Assembly: GCA_000708835.1 (NCBI GenBank)
Contig: DF236998.1
Location: 107,880 to 171,879 of the forward strand
DNA: 64,000 nucleotides
Direction: 5' to 3'
Source of the DNA: Klebsormidium nitens
Lineage: Eukaryota > Streptophyta > Klebsormidiophyceae > Klebsormidiales > Klebsormidiaceae
Both the position numbers and the translations under genes were made by a program. This document shows, piece by piece, positions 1 through 13,045 of the stretch (position 1 is the stretch's first letter; every line of letters begins with the position of its first letter). The notes under the pieces were generated by a model. The model saw nothing but the letters and a program-made list of their open reading frames with translations. It was not told where the DNA came from and made no database searches.

Positions 1-2927
1 ATCGCTTCCTGCAGCAAAAAATACAGCTCTTCGTTTTCAAATCACTCGTTCATGTAAAGTCTGGCGACTGTTGAGACGTCTTACTCGTCAAACCCGGGGT
101 GAAAAATGTCGACATTGGGCATCCTTCATGGGCAGGTCTCCAGTGGTTTTTGGAAGATAAATTTCACTTGCTCTCTCTTAGACTCGTCCTTTGTCTGCAA
201 GAATGGGACTTTTCAAAGTCGCCTTCTGTCTGACCCCATCATTGAGCCCCTCCGATACGAGCTTTGAAGAGCGAAAAGCTGCTGGTTTGTGCGCCAGCTA
301 TCACGCCAGATTGTCGAGCCTACAACAGCACTACCTTCGCAGGGACTCTTGAGGGGTGAATTCTAGAGCACTTTGACTTCGGAGGAGCATTCGGTGCCCT
401 TCGACCACTTCGTATACCTGCCATCCCTAGTCGTGGTTCTTATCTGAAACACCTTATCGTAAACCCTGCAAACCTTGAAAAGCTTCCCTATAAACCGCTC
501 CCACTAATTGGATGTTTCGTCAAGGGCACACCTGCACTGATATTGCAGAGGGCGTCGCTTCTCACCTGTGTCAGGTCCTCAGCCGCTGGCCCGTCAGATG
601 TGACGCTGCCGTCCTTCTTGACCTCAGAGTCATCGGCGGCCTTGTATTCCATGTTTTTGAGCGCGAGCTCAGCGCCGAAGCCAGCAAGATCGACGGGCTT
701 TTGGGTGCCGATCCGGGCACAGGGACTGGCTGCGGATTCACACCCAGAGGGTAGGACAGGCCTGGAAGGAACGCATCATCTTAAGATTTCACGTCGTTTT
801 GAAGATGCGAGAGCACAGTGTTGGTCCTTCGAACCAAATGGAAGGCCCCGCTTGTTCGTAGGAGCAGGCTTCAAATATTAGCGTAGAGCACAGAACACGG
901 TACCCATACTGAATGAAAGAGGAGTCTTATTGCGACTGATTGTAGTAAATAGAAAAGGTTGAGGTTGGAGACTTGACGCCACACAAAATGAGACAAGCTG
1001 TTGGCAAGAGACTCGTTACTCAGTCTACTGTATCTTGTGATGGTGATTCTGTAACTTAGTCTGCAAAGCCGAGGTGATTGAGGTGAGTTCCAGAGCTTCA
1101 AATGATGAGAATCTTCAAAAAGTCTGCCACACTTACAAACGACCTCTCCGCTTCGATCAGGCAAGACCCGAATGTTATCATTTATCGGGGTCAGAACGGT
1201 TCTTAACGATGTCCATAATGTAGATGTTTATGGCCCTGAGGACTAGGTTTGGCAAGATTGGGTTGTGGATTGAAACCAGCCCCACAAGCTGCACTCCAGG
1301 AGTTGGAATACTTACGCACCTATTGAGGACATCAGTAATTCCTTCCCCTTTGATGGGTGAAAACTACTACGACACTCAACAACTCCGTTCCGACACCTCG
1401 TCAGGATCAAATGCAGGTCTGAGACTGCATATCACATCAGCATCTTGACATATTTGTTGAAATCGAACTCTGTTCCCCTGACATATTCAGCAAAGCGTAC
1501 CTGTAGATGTACGCGACGCCCTTGCCGCTCTGCACCGCTTCCGAGAGCACCCGGTGCATCTCCGCAAAGCAGGGGGTTCCCAGCGCCCCGTACAGCACAA
1601 ACAACCTTGCCCCCCGCTTGGACGCCGGATGCACATGATCAAAAGCATATCGCGGAACTTCTTCCGCAGTTGCTCCGCTCTCCTCCGCAAGTTCTTCCTC
1701 TAGCTCTCGTGCGGTTCGCAGGACACTCTTCCCAGGGGCCTCCACCCAGCAGCACATGGCCCCCCCCGGAGAGGCAGGATTCCTGGTCACTTTCCACCGC
1801 TCATCGTCCTTGCTTTTCGCAGTGGTGGCAAGCGACGCCAACCCAAGCCTTTCGAGCGACTCTGATGCGAGCTGCCGGTAGACCACTAGTTTTGGAGAGG
1901 CTAAGCGGAGGGAGAGGGAGAGGTGGAAGAGAGAGGCCTGAGGTTGGGTGAAGTTCTGGGTAGCCTGGCTTAGGATCTGTTCCGCACACCAGGAGTCATT
2001 GGACTCCAGATTGGGGGTTGGGGTTTGCGCAGTCCAGGCGTCTAGGAAGTGCCAGAAGGACGGTGAATCATGTTCCGCCAGTAGCTCCCTGTGCAACGAG
2101 AGGAATGCTTTCTGAGTGATGTACTGAAGCTTTGAAACTTTCTGATTTTCCTGGGAAAAGGATTCATGGTGGATAAAGTGACGCGTAATAAGGAACCGGA
2201 TTGATGAGCTTTGCTTCTGTTGATGGCGGTGCCTGATCAAGCACACCTGGAAACATATGGAGGTGGTGCGACAGAAGATCTGAAGACACTAGTGACTCAA
2301 ATGCATTATGATAATCCTCTAGACCTTACCCCTCTGATTAGCTGGGGGAGAAATAGAAATCGGAACAGAATTGGCACAGTAGTCTAGTCATGAAATCTTC
2401 TCCATCAGTAGCTCCAATCTTCAAATTATTCTTGGTGATCAGGGCAGACTGAACCTGGCCTTGCATAATCCCTGGTTCCAAATCCCCAAGGGTTTCCAAT
2501 CAGTTTCCACTGCAAAAGTGGTCGCTGCTCGTTTTGGAGGGCGCTGACCATTGTGCAAGCATTGATAACTTATGAACGCTGTGGTACGTGTTCAACCAGC
2601 TCACAGCCTTGACACCATACTGATGAATGCGTGCAACCCAGCTGGTGAGGCCCAGAGTGACTATGCCATCAGGTGGCAAGTAAGGGCTGGTTTTCATCAG
2701 TTGTTTTTCTTTCGTCGACTCACAGATTGCCCTGTCAACACAACAGGTAAGCGACGAACGGGAAATGCTCACCCTGCCTCCAACAACAGCGGAGTGCCCT
2801 CCCATTTTGATCGGAGCACCACATTGACTCCTTTGGGGACTTTCGATGCTGGCGCCGCATGAACATGCCTCAACCCAAGGAGAAGAAAGGCGGCGAGAAG
2901 AAACTGTATGCATAACTGACGGGCCAT
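1..2927 (-). CDS. UGGT: UDP-glucose:glycoprotein glucosyltransferase (UGGT), 5' part, truncated by left edge
   Basis: UGGT is the ER-lumen folding sensor that re-glucosylates misfolded N-glycoproteins for the calnexin/calreticulin cycle. Exons on the minus strand are 2927-2773, 2088-1501, 761-566 and probably 8-1, and the phases close at every junction. Exon 1 starts with ATG and encodes a hydrophobic signal peptide (about residues 8-25), then [12 protein letters not shown]. Exon 2 continues it as [18 protein letters not shown], the conserved start of the first thioredoxin-like domain. Exon 3 carries VLPSGCE and [20 protein letters not shown], a block typical of plant UGGTs. The last intron is inferred from a CTGCAG acceptor ending at position 9. 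The sensor repeats and the catalytic GT24 domain lie off the window. Family assignment is strong; the tiny edge exon is tentative. The gene is divergent from ORP across about 2 kb. Confidence 0.88.
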
Positions 2928-4942
2928 TTGCGAACAAATCACGGCGCGCCTGATTAACTGTGCTTATATGCTTTTAATGAAGTACATCATTGCTCAAGTG
3001 CTGTTTGCCCAGGCAGAGGAGCAAAGGATCGAGCTGCAAAGCCGCCCCCAGCGGTAGATGCCGCTGAAACTATTATAGGCTATTATAGGGTCTGGCAGTG
3101 GAAGAAGGCGCTTGGAAGGTCTCCTTAGGCTTTTGCTCCTGATGCAGTGATGCCAATGGCACCTGAGGCGATATCTTATATTCCAGCAAAACTTGCCAAG
3201 TTGTAACTTACGTACGAGGGTTGAAACCTGAGTGTTAACCTATTATTGTGATGGGAACCATTGTCGAGTCTTGCAGCGTCTAGGTTAGGCGTTTGGGTTT
3301 AGGTCCCTAATGCACGCATTCATCTCGCAAGTCGAGAGGATTTGATTGTTGAGCTCGTGAAATCAGGGCATATCCACGCAACGCCATGACGTAGGGGAAA
3401 GGACGGAGGAGGAACTTGAACTTGCTGACAGTGAGGAAGCTGCACCAATCCTGCAGAAGACTGAAGACTGAATCTGTACCTTGTAAGTTGTAGCCTGTGT
3501 AAGGACTTGCAGGGCGACCATTTGAGGCCGAGCAATTGGAGGGGACTCCCACTTTTTTGTTGGCTCCCTTGCACGAGCTTTCACTCTTCACTTCGGTACA
3601 CGATTGAGGGTGCAGCCGGAAATTGCGCAAGGGTTGATTGTGAGTTTCCAACCAATTCTATCAGCTTGTGTTCTCAGATTGCAGTCAGGACCATCTTTGT
3701 TGCAATCTTGCAGGTATTTGAAGAGGGCATATCAGCAGGGTCATCAGGTGTCCATCCAATTGACGTGCTTTTCTGCGCAAGCTGCTTTGTGCATGCATCA
3801 ATTGACCTGCATAGCATGCATTTGGGAGCACTATGCCGTATGTTCTGTTGGTAAGCTTGGTAAGCATGCAAAGCGTATGAGATATGTAGAGTTGCAGATT
3901 GGGAAACAAACATACAGAATCGTAATGCAGTGCTGCTGTCCTTTTATGACGCCATTGTTCCCTGCCACTTTGATGGCTGAGCACCTCTTCTGTGTTTGTT
4001 TCAAAGTCAAGAATCACCAAAGCACTGCAACATTGTCAGAAGTGGCTTGCATGGATCCTGAGATATGCGGCAGAGGCACTAACAGCACAATCTCTTCAGG
4101 CAGACCTACCGAGTTGCTTTGTAGCCAGTCGGTTTGCCTCCTTGCCAAACAGCGACATTTCGAGCAATCTTCTCTGATCAGATAAAGAGTTGGCTGCAAG
4201 GTCTAGAGTCTGTTGAATCCTTACAGTGTTTAAGCAGATTCTTTGCCCTTTCAGACCTTTCTGGCCATAGAACCTCAATGTCTTCATATTGACATATCCC
4301 TTTGTCTCAGAGTTTGGAAAATCAGGAACTTTCAATCGAGCAATGTTCATTTGCAAGGGTTGATCGTCGATTGGTGGTTGTACTCTGCCTTCGGAGGTCT
4401 AGTGGCACTCTGGAATCATGGGCAAAGTGCTTATCACGTAGTACACAACCTGCGACTGGCATGATCTGCGCACTTGCTCAGTGTTTAGAGTTTTAAAATC
4501 CTTGAGTGCTTACCAGAGCTGAATAGACAACCCATGGAGATACAAAAGGTGTGACCAATACACTGGAACACAATCGGTTCAAGGCCCCAAGATTTCAGAA
4601 GTTTCTTTTCCTTCTCGCTTGTTATAAACCAGAGACGGCTTCTCTGACTTTCTGCTCGTCTCACTGCAATATTAAGCAGATCAACTACCAGGCACGAATC
4701 ACTTTCTTAGAAACAGTTCTCGTCTTGGGACCCATCAGTCACCCACCTAGGAGAAAACTTGCCACGAGAGTAACCATGTAGGCTAAGCAGCTATCCTACT
4801 TCGAAAGAGCCACGTCTGCCAAGCCTTCCCCAATCTTGAGCAGCATCCGCCGCAAAACCCCCTCAGCAAACACACTGCTCAGAACCAACCCCCTCTTCCT
4901 TCAGATCCTGCGATCAACCCCTGAACCCCCCATGCTGTGAGC
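2928..4942. other. spacer between divergent UGGT and ORP
   Basis: About 2 kb between two divergent starts, so it should hold both promoters and 5' UTRs. Open frames at 3307-4500 are short, overlap on both strands and match nothing I recognise. The phrase GCAAGGGTTGAT occurs twice (about 3628 and 4355). I see no supported gene. Confidence 0.5.
4932..4940 (+). promoter_or_regulatory. minimal upstream ORF (Met-Leu-stop) before ORP start
   Basis: ATG CTG TGA ends two bases before the ATG chosen for ORP and is out of frame with it. If the transcript begins upstream, this two-codon uORF could lower initiation at the main start or favour reinitiation. Its presence is read directly; any regulatory role is inference. 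Confidence 0.35.
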
Positions 4943-7900
4943 ATGTCCGCAAAGAACAGCCCTGTCACTTCGCGCCGCAGCAGCGGCCCGCTCCCCACTC
5001 TTGAAACGGGGGGAGACTCCCCGCAGCCCCGTCTTGCCCGCCGACAGAGCCTTCCCGCCGACCCGAACGGCACTTCGCTTGAGCGCTTACCCGAACACAT
5101 TCTCGGGATGCGTACCAGCCTGCCAAGGGATGTGTTAGAGGAACCCGAAGTAGAGGGGACTCCCGAAGCGGGGGCCGCCGTCTACCCAGCGGGCCCGAAG
5201 CCCGTGGCGGGGGTTTTAGAGAAGTGGGTTAACTTTGGGAAGGGCTGGCGCCAGCGCTGGTTTGTGCTCGAGCGCGGACTGCTGTCCTATTATAAGCTGT
5301 CGGGCCCTGATAAGGTGTCGATTGCCGAGGAGCGCTTACGGCATGCGGCGCTGCATATTCTGGGCAAGGAGGCGCACAAGGACGTGCATGAGGCGCGGAA
5401 GTCGGGGTTGGGCGGGAATGGCACCCCGCCCCGCCCGCTCGGGTCCGTGCACATGATGCTGGCGAGCATCCGCGAAAGCGCGGCCGACGAGAAGAAGTTC
5501 TACGTGCACACGGGGACAAAGACGCTGCATTTGCGCGCGCAGAGCCGGGAGGACCGCGCACTATGGGTCCAACAGCTGCGCGAAGCAAAGGCGCTGTTCA
5601 TGGATCAGCGGGGGCTGCTCCCCCCCGCGGGGACGCCGCTCCAGGACAGTTTAGCCGAGATGCTGGAAAAGCTGAGGGTCGTGTTGGCGGGGAGCGTGGA
5701 GCAGGGGAAGATGGATGCGGTGGAAGAGTTGGTGAAGGAGGAGGCAGGCGTGTGGCAGGGGCGGCTGCAGGCGGAGCGCGAGAAGAGGCGGATGCTACTG
5801 GAGTATGTGAGGACGCTGGAAGCGGACAAGGTGGAGCTCGAGACGGCAGGTGGGTCTGCACATACTAGTTGCTGAATCTATTTAGAAAGCCTGCGTTGTA
5901 TCTGCTCGTTTCTCTCCTTACATGGTAGGACTGTCTCCCTCTTGTTGGTGATTACGTCCAATCACTTACACGACGAGTTGTTTCTGCAAGAGTTTTGTGT
6001 TGGGTTCTTTACTATGGATGTCAGTCTGTTTCGTTCCTTGAGTTGTCAGAAGCTCCATGACCACCTGCAGGAGTCGCAAGCAAAGCTGTAAGATGCGTCG
6101 ACGACCGGAGCCGCAGACACCTCTCCATAGCATTTCAGACCTCAAGAGACCCTTCTTTTTTAAACTGCAAATCTCTTGCTTAGCCTTGTGGTAAGAAGGA
6201 GATGCTAAAAACTCATTGCTGACCTGGCAGTGCTGGACACGGAGGAGGTGCGCCGGATTAAATTGGAGGCAGAAACACCTAGGAGTTCTGTTCTCCCGAA
6301 AAGGACTGACTTCGTAGATTCAATCCGAATTTTCGAATTAATTTCAATTTTCGAACTGATTTGTAAACCCTTCCCCTCGGTCGCTTGCAGTGCTGGACCA
6401 CGAGGAGGAGCGAGTGCAAGGCGTGCGCGCCACGCACGGCGGCGAAGACGCCGACTCCGAGGACGATGACGACGCGGGCGGGAAAGACGACGTCGGGAAC
6501 GATTCCGACGCCGACGATCTGGACGACACGTCGCATGACAAGTTCTTCGACGCTGCGGACGATTTTGTTGCGACGGACAAGGTCCGGAAGTCGCTCTCAC
6601 GCAAGAACCTGCCGCAGATGCTGGAGGAAGCCCCGACAGGGGGGTCGGGGCACCCGTCTCCGGGGGGGGGGAGGAGCGGGAAAGTTGTGCGGCGGACGCA
6701 GCTCCCGATGCCGGTGCAGGAGGAGAAGAGCGCGAGCCTGTGGAGCATCATCAAGGACAACGTCGGGAAGGATCTGCAGAAGGTGTGCCTTCCCGTGTAC
6801 TTCAACGAGCCGATCTCCGCACTGCAAAAGTGCTGCGAGGATCTGGAGTACACGGAGCTCCTCGACCGTGCGTACGAGGCCGGGCGCGCGGGGGATCCCC
6901 TGACACGTGTCCTCAATGTGGCCGCGTTCGCGGTGTCTGGGTACGCGGCCACCGAGGGCCGCACGCGCAAGCCGTTCAATCCGCTGCTCGGAGAGACGTA
7001 CGAGGCGGAACGGCCGGAACAGGGCATCAAATTCATCAGCGAGAAAGTGAGCCATCACCCGACAATCGTGGCATGCCATTGCTCGGGACGCGGGTGGCGC
7101 TTCTACGGGGACTCCAACGTGAAGAGCAAATTCTGGGGGCGCTCCATCCAGGTGGATCCGGTCGGCATCTTGACGCTCGAGTTCGACGACGGGGAGGTTT
7201 ATCAGTGGTCCAAGGTGAGGCGCGGGGTTATTGTTCCCAGCTTAGCCTTTACTTAGGTGCGTTACTTACAACGTTTTTGGAGCGAGCAGGCGTTTTCTTT
7301 ATGTGTGTGCTTCTCCAGAAGTGGTCGAGATAACTTTTTGACTGTCTGATTTGTGTGGGGCCGAGGCGTTTCGACGGTCCAAGGCAAAGCTTAGACTACT
7401 CGACTTTGGCCGAAATTGCGTTCACTTCAATCAGTACCTGTCCAGCTGGGACCAAAGGAAACGTGGTCTTGTCGAAGAGAGTGTGCTATACCAGTAGACC
7501 ATTACGACGGCAATTTGTCGCTCGTCTGAGAGACGAGAGCTGGGCCGGTGCGCGACTGCAAGGGACGACTGCGAAAAGAACTTGGGCAACTTTCAGTCGG
7601 GAGATACACCCAAAACGTAATGAATCTGCCGCAAGAACTAGACAGAAGAGCTTTTGGGCTGATGCACGGGTCTGCGCGCAGGTGACGACGTCGATCTACA
7701 ACCTGATCATCGGCAAGCTGTACGCCGACCACTACGGGACGATGCGCATCCAGGGCAACGGCGAGCTGTCGGCCAAGGTCAAGTTCAAGGAGCAGTCCAT
7801 CATGGACCGCAACCCGCACCAGGTAAGCATTCGTAGATTCGAGTTGTGCGAATCGAGGTGTCGCCCTCTTTGGGCTTATTGGGTTCAGACTCGAACGCCT

Positions 7901-10221
7901 CCAGATTGCGGGTGTCGTTATTGGTTCGTTTGAAGAAAGTGTACCTGCGTGCAACTGAATTCAGCAGAGCGACTTTGGTCGTTGAAGCCCGATGAAACGT
8001 GGAAGTCTAACCCTTGAGATCCGAAACCTGTAGTGAGAGATACGGACGAAATGAGATACACAAATTAAAGATCATTTGGAAACCGTCAACCGTACCTCTC
8101 TAGGAGCGCAGCGTGGTGACCTGGCGAGGGGCGTCAAGCTGGCAACCATATTTCGGCAGAATCCGGAGAGAGAGTGTGACAGTTCAGACGAGATAGTCAA
8201 AGTAAAAACGAACCAGAAAACGCTTTCCTGCACTCTTCAGAGGCGCAGCGTAGTGATCAGTCGAGCAGGCGTTGAGCTGGCAACATCTTTGGCACGATCT
8301 CGAGATTGTACAAAGATAGAAAGGGCCTTTACTTTCAATAAGGATCGCAATGGAAAAAGAAAGCGAGGACCAAAAACTTTTCTAAGACCGGGAGACCAAA
8401 GGTTTTCTCCCTTTCTCCTCGGGTACGCGGCGTGGTGACCAACCGGGCGGGCGTCAAGCAAGCAACCATCTTTGATAAGATTGCAGAAGCCCAGACCTCA
8501 AAACACTTAGTCGCTTGAAAGGATAAGACCAAAACAAGATAGTAATGTTCCTTCTCTCTTCCCAGGTGCGCGGCGTGGTGACTCACCGGGCGGGCGTCAA
8601 GCTGGCGACCACCTTTGCAGAAGCCCAGACCTCAAAACAACTCAGTCGCTTGAAAGGATAAGACCAAAACAAGATAGTAATGCTCCTTCTCTCTTCCCAG
8701 GTGCGCGGCGTGGTGACCAACCGGGCGGGCGTCAAGCTGGCGACCATCTTTGGCAAGTGGGACGACGCGCTCTACTTCGTGGAGGGGGATCCCCACGAGA
8801 AGAAGCTCGAGACGCTGAGCACCAGCCAGCTGCTCTGGCAGCGCGCGCCGCCGCCCGAGCCCGCAGACCGCTACGGCCTCTCACGCTTTGCGATCACGCT
8901 CAACGAGATCACGCCGGGGCTCCAGGTGGGTTTCGCAGGATCTTATCAATCCGCCGCATTGCCCCAAATGGTTTCATGTCACCGGATTGCCCCTATCATA
9001 AGCCGACCGTATCTTGTCCATATATAATTTTTTATTGGCAAATGATACCCTCATCTAAATGAGTGACCGCTTGATTGCTTACGGCCTCTCGCGCTTTGCG
9101 ATCACGCTCAACGAGATCACCCCGGGGATCCAGGTGGGTTTTGTTGAAGCTTGCCTGTAGAAGGGCACCATGCGGCGACCTTGGTTTTGTCTTTCTGTGG
9201 TGGCTTCGTTGAGAGTTCATACCTGATTACGGTAATATCTGTCGGGTACATACTTTTGATTACGCTTTCATCTGTCGGATTAATCACTGCTTTCCTACGG
9301 CCTCCCAACGCTGTGTGTCCCTGCCGGAAATCGACCACGTAGCTCCAGAACGAGCTTCCTTCCGCCCTTGGCCGACTCGTCTAGTTTTATACTCCAATGA
9401 CAGTGCGGTCCGCTTTCTGGACGTTGTAGATTCTTGTCGGGGCATCTTGTGATGGTCCCTCCCTGATCCTATGCTGACGAAGGTACGAAGCTGTTGATTT
9501 TACTCATCTGCTAAAACCGGTATGGCGTCGTTTGTGACTCCGTCTCTTCTGGGGTCACTTTCTTGGGGTTACCCAAGGACGTCGCTGGTGAAAAGCCGGC
9601 TTCCCCAAATCCACTCCTTGCCGCCAAAACACTCGAGTTTTTACCTCGTTCGCAGGAGCAACCTCTCGTCCCGTCTCTTATGCTGAACGTTGAGGCTGCA
9701 GTTTGACCTTTCGTCTTGATTTTGACTGGTGGTTTTGCGCGCGCAGGAGAAGCTCCCCCCCACCGATGGCCGGCTGCGGCCGGACCAGCGCGCCCTGGAG
9801 AACGGCGAGTACGACGTCGCCAACTCGGAGAAGCTGCGGCTGGAGCAGAAGCAGCGCGCGGTGAGCAGCCGGCCGAGCTGCTCAGCAGCGCCCGTGAACC
9901 CTAGGAATGTAAAATCTTAGAGCGGTTTTGTTTTCCGGAAGTGTGAACCCTTCACAAGCGATCAAAGCCCATTTGAAGAGAGATATTGTAATGATTGGCA
10001 GCGGTCGGTCTTTCTTTGAGAAGCTACAAACACATTGGACTCGCATCTTTCTGACCAACTGATTTCCTTGTGAGCAGGCCCGCAAAATGCAGGAGGGCGG
10101 GTGGAAGCCCCGGTGGTTCACACCGGACGAGAGAAGCGGCACGTTTTTGTACCAGGGGGGGTACTGGGAGTCTCGGGAGAAGGGCGACTGGCAGGGTTGC
10201 AGAGATATATACGGCTTGTAA
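4943..10221 (+). CDS. oxysterol-binding protein-related protein (ORP), PH + FFAT + ORD
   Basis: Lipid-transfer protein of the plant ORP1/ORP2 type, expected at ER-membrane contact sites. Six exons: 4943-5849, 6391-7214, 7682-7822, 8701-8925, 9747-9860 and 10078-10221, all in phase, encoding 784 aa. A PH domain (about residues 88-215, with [18 protein letters not shown]) is followed by a coiled coil ending KVELETA. An acidic stretch then precedes KFFDAADDF (about 352-360), a FFAT-like VAP-binding motif. The ORD occupies about 415-770, with EKVSHHPT (plant form of EQVSHHPP), [16 protein letters not shown] and [12 protein letters not shown]. The C-terminus, WKPRWFTPD to [12 protein letters not shown], is diagnostic of the family. 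The ATG at 4943 is the first in-frame one. An extra small exon between 5850 and 6390 cannot be excluded. Introns 1, 3 and 4 carry degraded copies of exon edges. Confidence 0.93.
6231..6256 (+). repeat. partial copy of ORP exon 2 start in intron 1
   Basis: TGCTGGACACGGAGGAGGTG, preceded by a CAG acceptor, repeats the first bases of exon 2 at 6391 (TGCTGGACCACGAGGAGGAG), also after GCAG. No donor follows nearby, so it looks like a non-functional duplicate of the acceptor plus exon edge. Confidence 0.7.
8100..8700 (+). repeat. four degraded tandem copies of ORP exon 4 acceptor edge
   Basis: Intron 3 holds copies beginning about 8104, 8241, 8421 and 8566, each about 53-60 bp and resembling the first bases of exon 4 at 8701 (GCGGCGTGGTGACCAACCGG). 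Most are still preceded by a pyrimidine tract and AG. Divergence falls from the oldest (8104) to the youngest (8566). The 8566 copy is part of a near-identical repeat of about 135 bp: 8484-8618 against 8616-8757. None of the copies has a donor or continues the frame. Confidence 0.88.
9080..9140 (+). repeat. copy of ORP exon 4 donor edge in intron 4
   Basis: This block repeats the last 54 bases of exon 4 plus its donor (8872-8935), including TTTGCGATCACGCTCAACGA and CCAG/GTGGGTTT, with only a few substitutions. It lies about 150 bp downstream of the real exon. Used as an alternative donor it would add intron sequence to the mRNA. Confidence 0.85.
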
Positions 10222-13045
10222 GACAAAACAATTCCGTCCTCGTGCTGAGTATCAAAGACGAGAATACTACTTTACCGGACTTAACCACTATTCTGGCCAA
10301 GCGACCGCCTCCGGCCCTTGTAAGAACACACGATGTGGCACCACCATAGGTAATCAAGCTTTGATTCATGGGTATGGTGTCCGAAGTGACACGCGGTGCT
10401 TGTATGTCGTACAGTTCAGTTTTTCGTTATCTACATCAATTTCGATGCCAAAGCTGGTCTATAAGGGAAAAGCGACAACAGTGCTTGAGCAATTGTTGCT
10501 TCTAGTTTTAGTTTTCGATTGACATTGAGAAATCTTGTTGACTTGATGAACCCTTTGCGGGCCTTAAGTTTGTGATTCTTTCAAAGCATGGTTGCGAAAA
10601 AATAGTCTTGTCGCAGATAGCATGTATCCCGGGCCCGACTATCTATATAGAATATGAGATGAATTGAATCATTTAAGTCCTTCGGGGCCAAGACAGGCCC
10701 AGTGGACTGTTCTCTCAATTTATTTGCTCTAAGCTCGCTTTCTCCTCTGCACACTTAGATGTATGAATTTCAAAGCTATCGCTCTTTAAAGCAATTGCTC
10801 TAGGTCATTGAGAAAGCGCTTCAAAACCATATTCTCCCCACCTACATGCAGGAAATAGCGCTCCAAAATCTAGCCGTATGTCACTAGAAGTCATGTGCAA
10901 TCAAACTTGAAATGTTTCTCGACTTCTCGTCTTCCATGCACCTGATCACTTGCACAATTAGCTCAGGCTTACATAGCCTACTCCCTCAATCCGGCTTTTG
11001 CCATTCCCAGCTGTCTCCACCGCCAAAGTATGCAATCCTTAGTACACGAAAGCTCTCTAGCATAAGTGCAAACGTATAGGCGCGCTGTATCCAACACGTA
11101 CGTGCATCATTGTTTATTTGAGGTCAGCCCGGGGCGTAAGCTGAACCCAACGCTACTGCGTTTGCATCCGAATGCGTATGTACTTTTAACTCTGAAGCTA
11201 TATATCATGCTGCTTATGCATGATAGCCTAGTAGCCATGGCAAGCTAACGTATCTTTGTATAAGTTGGCCGATCGACCATGCATATCATAGTATAGACGC
11301 ACTAAATGCATGCACCGTCCTTTCCGGTCGTCTTCAGGCTCCCTGCTTAGTAGCCGACCGCCTTTGCTAAGTTACCTCCAAGGTCATTTTAAGAGCCATA
11401 GTTAGCTAGTGCATGGGGTTCAATGAGGCCCGGAGTCATTGAACCGGCGGCCGGCCCGATCTAGGCAACGCCTGTTTCTGTACTCCATTCGCCTACAAAC
11501 ATACAAAATGGACATGGCGGTCAAGTCATGCTGGGTCCATTTGCATGCGCATGCCTCGAAGCATGGGCCCAATACTTCTTTGAGGATCCAACTGTTTAGT
11601 AGCTGGAGCGTAGGATATACCGCAGTACTCGGGCCAACTTGTTTTAGCTGAAGTTCCTTAATCATTGTTGGTGGTCCGAAGCTGCATAGATCCTGAGTCT
11701 CCAAATGCAAAGATCTCACCACCGTGACATGCATGAACTCTTGCATGTGCACTTGGCTTCCGCTACCCACCCGCTACCTCGAATTCGAAGGCTCTCAGTG
11801 CCAGTACTTTCACTGTCACTAGTCCAGATCCCGTGTCTTGAAAGTACTGCGCTATTCCCGAATCTCGATTGCGCTGTTGCTAACGATCCCAGCTGCCATG
11901 CCAAGCAGCCACTAGCAGTGGCACATGTCATGGCACATGCCAATTGCATGTATGTGAATGTGTATACTACAGTACGCTAGCCAATAAAGAATTTTTCCCT
12001 TGCATGGCAATTGATATGCATGATGGTCCCTTTTCAAATACGCCGTGGCCAAATAGGTCATATGCTTCTCATGGCACACGAATAATTACAAATGTCCCCC
12101 GCATGGCGGAAGATAAAAAGCAGAGTGTATGGGTACAATATGGGGATTTGAAGACATGATCGTGCACAGCCGGCATTCACGCTACATGCATGTGGAGATG
12201 ACAATGGCCGCCGCAGATCCTGCAATTGCTCATTAGTACATCTGTCGGCGACGACCGCGGACCAGGCTTCCATTGAATCGGATATCACCTCTAGTAGAAA
12301 GGCTAAGGAGCAGCTATGAGACGCACTGAATGTCAGCCAACAGTGGGGACGCAAGAGCTACTGACCATGACAGCCTCCACCCGTTGAGCTGCCCCGCAGC
12401 CTCGGAGTCCCCGGTGCAGGATTGGCATGCACAAATGAGTCTTGAGCCTGTCGGATATCACTGATTAAATATATGACGTTAGCCGCCTTGTTATATAGGA
12501 TAGTCCCAGCAGATTCAACAAAATAGCTAGACCGTCATGACCGTTGGCCGCGCGATATCTTGATGATTACCGTACTTGTATTACCAACGTCTCGTAATTA
12601 CCGTTGCACCCAGATTTGCATAGAGTAACGTACCTAGGACACTCCACGATTTGGTAAGCAGCGTAGCTAGGCAAATCCAAATTTCAAACATCAATCTAGC
12701 TATGTTATGGCAGCCTATGCATGGCCCTTGTGACTATCCGGGCGTGTTTGGAAAGCATATGTTGCTTCAATGCTAAGTTCGGAAAACGCTAGTGTACCCG
12801 ATTTATGGAACCGAGTATATTTCATTAACATCGGCTTTCATTGAAGACAGTTAACGTCAATGAACTGCCACCTACTATAGATATGGATACCGACAAGCAC
12901 AACAACTCTCTTTTTTCTCAATGTACTTCAGCCACACAGCTTTACAACCTTTACCTTGATTGAACGTCAGTAACTTATACACAGATTGGATACCTTCCAA
13001 CGTTAAGCGTGCCCTACTACAACCCCGTTACATCAAAAATTGCCA
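10222..13045. other. gene-poor spacer downstream of ORP and FEX (tail-to-tail)
   Basis: ORP and FEX both end toward this 2.8 kb region. It is AT-richer, has only short open frames, and has many ATGCATGC-like palindromic words between about 10.9 and 12.8 kb. I could identify no gene, RNA or intact mobile element. Confidence 0.5.

Noticed and set aside
1445-1951. 168-aa plus-strand ORF
   Set aside because: Antisense shadow of UGGT exon 2, whose minus-strand translation matches the family.
7355-7933. 192-aa plus ORF
   Set aside because: Mostly ORP intron 2 read through into exon 3; only 7682-7822 is coding.
8566-8618. alternative functional ORP exon 4
   Set aside because: Has an acceptor but runs into intron sequence without a donor; the copy at 8701 is complete and in phase.
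10900-12800. ATGCATGC palindromic words as binding sites
   Set aside because: Scattered short words in AT-rich spacer; no regular spacing or flanking gene start.
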